A DNA stretch of 64,000 bases from Hyperoodon ampullatus (taxonomy: Eukaryota > Chordata > Mammalia > Artiodactyla > Ziphiidae). This document shows positions 56,779 to 64,000 of this stretch, one piece after another; position 1 is the stretch's first letter, and each line of letters begins with the position of its first letter. The DNA lies in contig OX457071.1 in NCBI GenBank assembly GCA_949752795.1, positions 77,837,983-77,901,982 of the forward strand. Direction: 5' to 3'. Made by a program: the position numbers and the translations under genes. The notes below the pieces were generated by a model that worked only from the letters and a program-made list of their open reading frames with translations, made no database searches and had not been told where the DNA came from.

Positions 56779-57147
56779 AAAACATTTTTTATTTTATTTA
56801 TTTTTGGCTGCATCGGGTCTTAGTTGAAGCACGTGGGATCTTCGTTGAGGCATGCGAGTTCTTCCATTGCTGCACGCAGGCTTTCTCTAGTTGCAGAGAG
56901 CGGGAGTTACTCTTCATTGCGGTGCACGGGCTTCTCATTGCAGTGGTTTCTCTTGCTGCAGAGCACGGGCTCTAGGCATGCGGGCCTCAGTAGTTGTGGC
57001 TCTCGGGCTCTAGAGCACAGGCTCAGTAGTTGTGGCACACGGGCTTAGTTGCTCTGAGGCATGTGGGATCTTCCCGGACCAGGGCTCAAACCTGTGTCCC
57101 CTGCATTGGCAGGCGGGTTCTTAACCACTGCGCCACCAGGGAAGTCT
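56779..57147 (-). mobile_element. SINE, CHR-1-like (long form)
   Basis: Full-length reverse copy with an extra GAAGCACGTGGGATCTTCGT unit near its tail, head CCACCAGGGAAGTCT. Confidence 0.9.
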
Positions 57148-57526
57148 GATTACTGAACTTTTATAGTAAGTTTTGAAGTCAGGAAGTGCCAGTCATCCAG
57201 CTTTCTTCTTTTCCAAGATTGTTTTGACACTTTGGAGTCCCTTGAGACTCCATATGAATTTCAGAAGGGATTTTTCTATTTCTGTAAAAATGTCACTGAG
57301 ATTTTGATAAGGATTGCATTAAATCTACAGATTGCTTTGGGTAATACTGACATCTTAACAATATTAAGTCTTCCAATCCGTGACCATAGGATGTCTATTT
57401 ATTTATGTCTTTTTAAATTTACTTCAGCAATGTTTTGTAGTTTTCATTGTATAAGTCTTTCATCTACTTGGTTATGTTAGTTAAGTATTTTATTCTTTTT
57501 GATGCTACTGTAAATGGAATTATTTT

Positions 57527-57651
57527 GTTGTTGTTGTTGCTTTGGCTGCACCATGCCACTTGTGGGATCTTAGTTCCCTGACCCAGGATTGAACTCGGGC
57601 GACCACAGTGAAAGCGTCAAGTTCTAACCACTGGACCGCCAGGGAATTCCC
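57527..57651 (-). mobile_element. SINE, short
   Basis: TGGAATT(A/G)TTTT flanks it at 57515-57526 and 57652-57663. Confidence 0.9.
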
Positions 57652-57766
57652 TGGAATTGTTTTCTTAATATCCTTTTCAGGTTGTTCACTGTTAGTGTGC
57701 AGAGATGCAACTGATTTTGGGTTTTGAGCTCGTATTCTGTTACTCTGCTGAATTCATTTATTAGTT

Positions 57767-58106
57767 GTTTTTTAAAATTATTTATTTATTTTTGGCTGCA
57801 TTGGGTCTTAGTTGCAGCACGTGGGATCTTCGTTGGGGCATGCGGGATCTTTTGTTGCCGCATGCAGGCTCTTCATTGCGGGGTGCGGGCTTCTCTCTAG
57901 TTGTGGCCTGCAGGCTCCAAGGCACATGGGCTCTGTAGTTTGTGGCACACAGGTTCTCTAGTTGAGGCGCACCAGCTCAGTAGTTGTGGCATGCAGGCTT
58001 AGTTGCCCCTCGGCATGTGGGATCTTAGTTCCCTGACCAGGGATGGAACCCGCAATCCGTGCATTGTAAGGTGGATCCTTTACCACTGGACCACCAGGCA
58101 AGTCCC
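57767..58106 (-). mobile_element. SINE, CHR-type, long variant
   Basis: CATTT(A/G)TTAGTT flanks it at 57755-57766 and 58107-58118. Its body differs from the common long form, with TGGGATCTTCGTTGGGGCAT and GCACACAGGTTCTCTAGTTG units. Confidence 0.9.
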
Positions 58107-58630
58107 CATTTGTTAGTTCTAAAAGCTTTTTTGTGGAGTCTTTAGGGTTTTGTGTATGTAAGATTACATGATCTGCAAAGAGAGATCATTTTACTTCTTC
58201 CTTTTCAATTTGGATATCTTTCCTTTCTTTTTCTTACCTAATTGCTCTGGTTAGAACTTCCAGTACTATGTTTAATAGTAGTGGTGAAAGTGGCATGCTT
58301 GCCTTGTTCCCGTTCCTAGAGGAAAAGCTTTCAGCCTTTTACCATTGAGAAGGATGTTAGCTGAGGTTTTTCATACATGACTTTTATTCTGTGGTGGTAG
58401 TTTCCTTCTCTTCCTAGTTAGTTGAGTGGTTTTATCATGAAGGGTATTTCTGAATTTTTTGAATCAAGATGGTCTTGATGGTACAGTAAGTACCACAGGA
58501 CTTAGATTACACGGGACTCTCATCAATCCATTAACAGTGCTTTTGTCTTCGTTGATCTGTGTCTGTCACTCAGTAAACCTGTGCCTTTACCATTCTCCAG
58601 AATAATCAAAGGCGGCTCAATCTGTTTTTT

Positions 58631-58840
58631 TTTTTTTTTTTTTTTTTTGCTTTTACGCGGGCCCCTCACTGTTGTGGCCTCTCCCGTTGCGGAGCACGGG
58701 CTCCGGACGCGCAGGCTCAGCGGCCATGGCTCACGGACCCAGACGCTCCGCAGCATGTGGGATCCTCCCGGATCGGGGCACGAACCCGCGTCCCCTGCAT
58801 CGGCAGGCGGACTCTCAACCACTGCGCCACCAGGGAAGCC
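58631..58840 (-). mobile_element. SINE, CHR-2-like, 90 bp from the right arm
   Basis: A 15 bp duplication (CTCAATCTGTTTTTT) lies at 58616-58630 and 58841-58855. Confidence 0.95.
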
Positions 58841-58930
58841 CTCAATCTGTTTTTTAAAAAGAAGGAAAATCATGTTAGCCGTATTTCCAGAAATCATGGT
58901 CATACGGTGTTTCACCAACTTCTATTAAAA

Positions 58931-60246
58931 CCAACAGCGTCGGCTGCAGTCCCACCGACGGCCGCCAGGGCGGCCTCCCCGCTCGCCTCCTACGTGACAC
59001 CTCGGGACCCCCACAGCCGGTGATGTGCGCCCGGGACATAGGTGTAGACGGCGAATAAAAGCCAAGCTCCGCCGCCCAGATGGCTCCTTAGTCGGAGCTC
59101 GCCCAACCCGGCCCAGCCCGGCCCGCACCTGCGCTCCCTCCCGCCGCGGGGCCGGCCCGGGGCCTCGTCCGCCTGGGGGCCGACGAGGGCAGAGGCCGGG
59201 GGGCCGGCCCAGCCCTTCCGACAGGCGGGCGCCCCGCTCGGGGACGCGCAGCCGCCTCCCTCTTGGCCGGCGGAGGCGGGAGCGGCATCCGGGCCGGGCC
59301 CCGTCGCGCCGGCCGGGGCCAGGTGCGGAGCCGGCAGAGGGCGCCGTCCCCGCGGCCGGGCGGCGGGGCCCAGCCCGGGCTGGGACGAGTCGGAGTTGCC
59401 CCCAGTTCCCCCCGCGGCCCCGACAAGATGGAGGACGTCGTCTCCTCCCGCAGCCATGACGGGAGCGAGGGACGCCTCCCCCCACGGGCTGAGGCGAGGG
59501 AGAGCGCTTCCAGCCTTCGGAGCGCGCGGGCACCCCCGCCGCCGGCCTCTCGGCCCCCGGCTCCCGCCTGCGTCGCCGCAGCCCCTGCCCGCTCGGCCCT
59601 CATGGGGCTCCCAGACACTGGACAGGGAGGGCGTGGGGGACATCGAGGCCGCGGCGATCCTCAGGCGGCGTCCCTCGCAGCCGCTGCGGGGGCAGGCGGC
59701 CCGGCTCAGGCCCTCGGGCCGCCCGGGGCCAAGCCGAGGCGGGTGCAGCGGGCACAGCGGGCACCTGAGTTTGCGACCCGACTCTCTCGGGTCGGGCCGG
59801 GGCGGGGCCGGGGAAGGAGGAGGTGGGGGTGGAATAGAGGTGCGGGGGTGTGGCCTGCGCCTGATGGACAGGGCGTCGGACCACCCCCTCGAGCGGGTCC
59901 TGGAGGCAGGTGGGCGCAGCCAATGGGCGGGCCCGAGCCGCCCGGCCCGCCCTCCCCTGCCCCCAGTGAGGGCGTGGGGGGCGGGGCCGCGCCGCGATGC
60001 CGCGGCAGCAGCGTCCGCCTCCTCGCGCGCGCTAAAGCCGGGACTGGACCGAGCGGAGTTGCGCTTGTTGACCAAGGCGGGGAGGCTGCGGGCGGGGAGG
60101 TTCGTTCCGCGGAGCCGCAGCCAGAACCGGTTGAGGCTTGTCTCCGCCGAGTCTCCAGCCCAGGACCGCCGACAGTGTGGGTGGCCGGAGCGGCGCAGCC
60201 TCCGGAGGCGGAGGCGGAGGCTCCGGGAGGCGGAGATGGGTGAGGG
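58931..60246 (+). promoter_or_regulatory. Right arm of inverted CpG-island duplication: promoter of rightward gene
   Basis: It is the reverse complement of 1-1365 as far as the left copy is visible. The boundary with the spacer is abrupt at CCAAC (58931). A CCAAT box (59920-59924) followed at once by GGGCGGG lies about 315 bp before the first donor. There is no TATA box. Composition and arrangement fit a broad housekeeping-type promoter. Frames up to 546 codons on the minus strand and 326 on the plus strand cross the whole island, have no domain, and are not genes. Confidence 0.75.
60000..60239 (+). other. Probable first exon (5' UTR) of rightward gene
   Basis: The start is inferred from the CCAAT box position and is only approximate. 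The 3' end is GGAGATGG followed by the donor GTGAGGG at 60240. GGAGGC repeats (three here, four in the left copy) precede it. The only late ATG is four bases before the donor. Joined to the candidate exon at 61039 that ATG would meet a stop after 15 codons, so the exon is probably non-coding. The gene is not identified. Confidence 0.45.
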
Positions 60247-61038
60247 CGGCCCCCGGAGCCTCCCACTGACGCGGGACAGGCGCCCCGCGGCGCGGCCGCC
60301 GTCACCGCTAGCGCGTCGTGTCTCGGGCTGCCGGCGGCTCCGCTGATGTCCCAGGCGCCTTGGCGGGCGGCCCGTGGGCTGCGGCAGTGCGGGCGCGGCC
60401 GCGAGGGCCGGGTGAGGCGGCCGCCGGCGGCGGGGGTCGCTCGGGGCCGCCCGGGGCGGGGGCCGGCGGCGGGGGGAGGGGCGCTTCCGTGGGCGCTCGG
60501 GGCCGCGCTCGCACAGTCCCTGCGGCGGCGACGGCGAGAGTTTCCTAAGTTTGGCGGCGAGGGCGCGGGCCCTCCGCGGCGGTCCCCTCCTCTGCCGCCG
60601 GCGCCACGGCGCGCCGCGTCTTCTCGTCACAGTTTATCTGGGCGAGTTTCTAATGGCGGACGCGGAGCGGGCAAGTTTCGGGCTCCGGGCCAGTGTGGGG
60701 GTTTCCGCCCCGCGGCGACGCGAGTTGCCCGCGAGTGGGTCCGGCCGCGACGGGGACGGCGGAGGGTGGGCAGAATCGGGGGCTGGGATTCCCCGCTGGC
60801 GTCCAGGCTGCCCTCGCCCTCCGCTTCCCTCCTCTTGTTCATAGGGACCGTGTAGTCTCGTGTGGTCGTGGCAGGGCCTTGTTTGTACCTGGCGTCTCGG
60901 CGGCATTGCGGTGGGGGAGGGGGGAGAGCGCGGAGCCGCCTTGACCTCTTGTCCCTTTGCTCCGTCTCTTTGGTGGTTACGAGCCGGTGCTGCGTCCAGC
61001 TTGGCTAACACTAAATCATTTGTCATTCTTCGTTCTAG
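60247..61038 (+). other. CpG-rich start of first intron
   Basis: High CpG continues to about 60830 and then declines. Alternative first exons are possible. ATGGCGGACGCGGAGCGG at 60653-60670 is followed by GCAAGT, a rare GC-type donor, which would join in frame to the 69 bp exon. No repeats seen. Confidence 0.35.
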
Positions 61039-61107
61039 GACCAGGAATCGCCTTCAGGCCAGTCTGGTGGACGTCTGTCTGAAGCTGAGGAGGACCGCGT
61101 CGCCACT
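61039..61107 (+). other. Candidate internal exon, 69 bp
   Basis: Preceded by a pyrimidine-rich acceptor (TTCTTCGTTCTAG) and followed by the donor GTGAGTAG. It is open in one frame over 23 codons, DQESPSGQSGGRLSEAEEDR then VAT, with no domain I recognise. 69 is a multiple of three. It may be coding or a second 5' UTR exon. Its first-exon partner could be the donor at 60239/60240 or another site in the island. Confidence 0.45.
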
Positions 61108-64000
61108 GTGAGTAGTTGTCCCCGCGTTTCTGTCGAGTACCGTGAGCGCTGCGCCAGGGTGCGCCTCTGTGGCGCTTGCCTTTCTCTTAATTTGCAGGCG
61201 AAGAGCGGGTTTCTGGGGCGGGCCCCGTCGCCAGAGCCAGGCCAGGGTGATCCCTGGGAACGCACTGGGAGCGGGCGCTGACATTTTACACCGCTTGTAT
61301 TCTCTAGGGTTCTAAAACAAAAGTTAAAGGTAGCTCCGTTTTTAATGCTTTCTCGTTAGCTTTTGGTTTTTTTTTTTTTACTTTCTTATGGATAGAAATA
61401 ATTTTTTTCTTCATCGCTGGATTAAGGAAAATTACTGAATGTACTGTTGTCAGGTCGACGGAGGCGATACTTCTGTGTGAGTTTGTCGTCTCTTGGAGGA
61501 AGATTTATTTGTGTTTACGCACCCTGGCAGCTCTCTAGCCAGGGTCAAGTCAGGAGATCGTCTTAAAAAAAAAAAAAGAGGAGATAATCTAGTTCTCACC
61601 CTAGCCGTGATTCTGAGACTGACCACTGAATTGGTAGTGACAGTCTCCATTATGAAGTTAATGTGTTGTTTCCTTGTTACTAAGAAGTAACCTATGTGTT
61701 GTTCACTTTGGTACAGTAAAATGCCCAGTGTTCTGTCAGCTGTTCAGTTAATGGCTTTAACACCAATCCTTGCCTGAATCAATAATTTTATTGAGTCTGA
61801 AAATGATGATTTTTTTTTCTTCTAAATCTGATTCTCCATGTATTATCTGGGATTCTGTATAGTCTTAGGTCCTGCCTGTTTTGTCCTTTCGGATCAGTTT
61901 TCCACTGGTCATCAAAAAGAAACCTGTGATTAGTGCATCTCTCATAGTAGTGTTCCTGCCTTCCCTCTGCCCTTGTAAATCCTTGACAAACTTGGCTTTG
62001 CACATAGGCTGTTAGGCGTCACAGCACACTTCATTAGTTAGACAGCTTTTAGGAATGGAGATTGTTTCAACTGGGTCATGTTCATAGGCTATCTGAAGTG
62101 CTGATATTTCACGTTACTTGATAGTTTTGTGAGATGAAGGGATGTGGGTAGGATGCTAGAGCTATGAGGGACCTTCAGAGGGAAAGGGAACTAGTGGGGA
62201 CTAAAAGACTGGCAGGAGATCAAGTCACTGACTCAGGTATTACCACTTAGAAAAGCCACTTTTCTCAGCAGCGTGTTCCTAGCATAGTTGAGCACAGTGT
62301 GCAAAGGACTAGGTTTAGTGCCAGCCAAATTGGGGTTCGCATCTCTGCTCTCTTATTACTTTGGCAAGTGCAAACTAAATAGGAGTCAATAAATGCAACT
62401 TTATAAATGCACATCTTACTCAATTAAATACATTTTTATTATGCACATTTTATAAGTGAGTAAATTGTGTCTGTCTTCCCGATTGCTATGAAGATTGTAA
62501 ATCGCCTAGCCCATAAGTTATGTGGGGCACACACACATATTGTTAATGGTGGCTGCAATTCTTATCTTTGTTTTGTTTCCTGATATTTCTTCCGCTTTAT
62601 CTTTCAACACTTTCACTGAGTTTTCCATTTCTGCTAAGCTTTTCATTTCCAAAAGCTCTTTTTTATACTCGAAATATTAGTTTTATATGGTCTTTTGCTT
62701 GTCATGTATCCGTCTAGAGTACTGATAGTTTGTGGCTTTTCATTTTCTGTTTTCTTTTTCCTGCCTTTTTTTCTTTCCTCTTTTTTTTTTTTTCTCTTTT
62801 AACAACTATTTTTCTTATTAGAAGCGTTTTCCAGATAGTTCATAATTCTTGACAGGTCTACTCATGATTAAGAATTGGGAAATGGAGAATAGATTGGAAG
62901 AGTGAATGGAACTTTCAGCTTGGAGCTTCACTGTAGGATGGTTCTTTTTTGGCCAGTTGATGGAGAATCTCTAAAGTCATTATTTTTAGGTCTTTCCTTT
63001 TTTCATGTTCCTAATTCCACAGAAAGGAGTGTTTCTGAGAAAGAAGTTTTCCAGGGAATAGTCTGCTGCTTGGAAGATAGAAGTCTGGATGCCAGCTTTC
63101 TGGAAATCAAGTGAGAGAGGGGGCATTTCATATGCATGCTATTGAAGCATTCACCAGTGCCTGGTGAACCTGAGTCAAGGACCTTATGTTCTATCCTCTC
63201 CAAAGAATAAAAGTCTAGAACTTGGGCCAGGGTGGGGAAAGACCTGTCATCACCAAAATGGAGGGAGGGAGGGAAGGGATTGGGGATTTCACATCCTCCT
63301 GTTTTAGCCACCTGCTCCCTAGTCCCGTGATATCTGGAGCTATAGGCTTTGAGCCTCGTGAAGATTCTGCAGTGTAAGTCAGGATATTTCTCAGCCTTTT
63401 TCCATCACTATTTTAGAGTTTGGCTATCTCAGGCAGAGTTGGTTAACTGCTTATCCACCTGCTCTTTAGCTTATCAAATTTTGTTCCTTTTGTTTCTTCT
63501 CTTTGTTTTTCCTTTCCTTGTCAGTAGGAACTTTACTGTTGTTATGGGGGTTTTAGAAGGGATTAAAGTTAGTTGTGTGTGATCAGTCTACAATCTTAAT
63601 CCCTACTACCAGGCTGTTGATTTCTAGATAGTAGTTTTGTATTTAGACACTTAAGTAATTTTCTTGCTGTTTGTCATAACTGTTTATTTGATTTTTCTTT
63701 TTTCCTGTTTCATTACATTTGTGAGTAAAACCTCCAGAATTATCATACATCTTTATTTCGTTTCTGATTTTAAATGGGAATGCTTGTAGTATATACTCAC
63801 TATCATGAAGCTGGCTTTGGAATTGATGTTATTTTTATGTAAATATATAAATATTTTAATATTAAGAAAGATCTGTGACAGTGTTAAGTCCAGAGGTGCT
63901 GTAGAACGTGTCCTAAAACTCATTAGTGTTCAACAAGTTTTTGTAGCATACAATCCTTTATCTTTTATAGAGCCACAGTAATATAGGTGTGCTTATAGGT
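61108..64000 (+). other. Probable intron, unique sequence
   Basis: AT-rich, with short T and TTTC runs and no CHR SINE or L1, in sharp contrast to the spacer. A weak MIR-like stretch (GGGGTTCGCATCTCTGCTC, about 62330) is possible. GGAGGGAGGGAGGGAAGGG at 63261-63280 is a short G-rich tract. Open frames up to 102 codons show no domain. The transcription unit is expected to continue beyond the window. Confidence 0.4.

Larger units (their letters stand above)
55800..58450 (-). mobile_element. Old L1 ORF2 remnant broken by four insertions
   Basis: Collinear reverse ORF2 from the C-terminal side (ATTAGTGATACTGAGCATCC) at 55840 to the reverse-transcriptase core at about 58110-58400. A separate L1 3' end occupies about 56450-56775 (minus, GAAGTATGTTGATTTACAATG) and three SINEs add the rest. 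Confidence 0.8.

Noticed and set aside
1..60246. Inverted repeat as a simple assembly artefact
   Set aside because: Differences spread over the arms, including several indels and a repeat-number change, are too many for a duplicated haplotype or a read folded back on itself. Read-level confirmation is still needed.
58990..60630. 546-codon minus-strand open frame, and similar frames (e.g. 59263-60243, 399-1418)
   Set aside because: Composition is Arg/Pro/Gly/Ala throughout with no domain. Several frames are open at once on both strands of a CpG island, which is expected from few AT-rich stop codons. The two arms do not keep the same frame.

Overview
The window looks like nuclear DNA of a cetacean, most likely a toothed whale. 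More than 50 tRNA-derived SINE copies share the CHR-type head (GGCTTCCCTGGTGGCGCAGTGG). They come in a long form, rich in CACAACTACTGAGCC units (CHR-1-like), and a short form ending in CCGCGTACCGC plus an A tail (CHR-2-like). L1 3' ends of the cetartiodactyl type, MIR, L2 and LTR fragments fit the same picture. I see no intact protein-coding gene, no CRISPR array and no bacterial-type feature. Family names come from pattern recognition, not from a database search.

Layout. Positions 1-1365 and 58931-60246 are two CpG-island arms. They are reverse complements of each other, roughly 90-95% identical by eye, and face each other across a 57.6 kb spacer. The right arm carries a CCAAT/GC-box promoter, a probable first exon ending at a GTGAGG donor (60239/60240) and, 0.8 kb further on, a second candidate exon (61039-61107). 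The rest of the window to 64000 then looks like a long first intron. The left arm keeps the same donor on the minus strand at its outer edge. The arrangement is therefore a head-to-head (divergent) duplication of one promoter and first exon, with the second copy running off the left side of the window.

The spacer is mostly retrotransposon layers. 1.4-11.5 kb holds SINEs, old L1 pieces and an L1 with a 5' inversion. 11.5-13.5 kb holds a compound VNTR, about 100 bp per unit with embedded CTAT tracts, directly against a second CpG island with splice-donor-like sites. 13.5-19.5 kb holds SINEs, an L2, a solo LTR and a U6 snRNA retropseudogene. 19.5-27.5 kb is minus-strand L1 ORF2 remnants peppered with SINEs. 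27.5-29.4 kb holds a class I endogenous-retrovirus protease remnant and GC-rich unassigned DNA. 29.4-34.7 kb holds a plus-strand L1 3' end, a hairpin DNA-transposon relic and an old L1. 34.7-40.7 kb is a young near-full-length minus-strand L1, with a 16 bp target-site duplication, inserted into that old L1. 41.2 kb has a cystatin-family exon-1 pseudogene. 42-48.9 kb is old L1 and SINE sequence plus a 0.5 kb unassigned block. 49.3-50.6 kb is a retroviral env/LTR-like remnant with two short open frames. 51.0-51.5 kb is a GC-rich block. 53.6-58.8 kb is again L1 and SINE.

Nothing in the spacer forms a pathway. The only candidate host transcription units are the duplicated divergent promoter at the two ends and the orphan CpG island at 12.1-13.1 kb.
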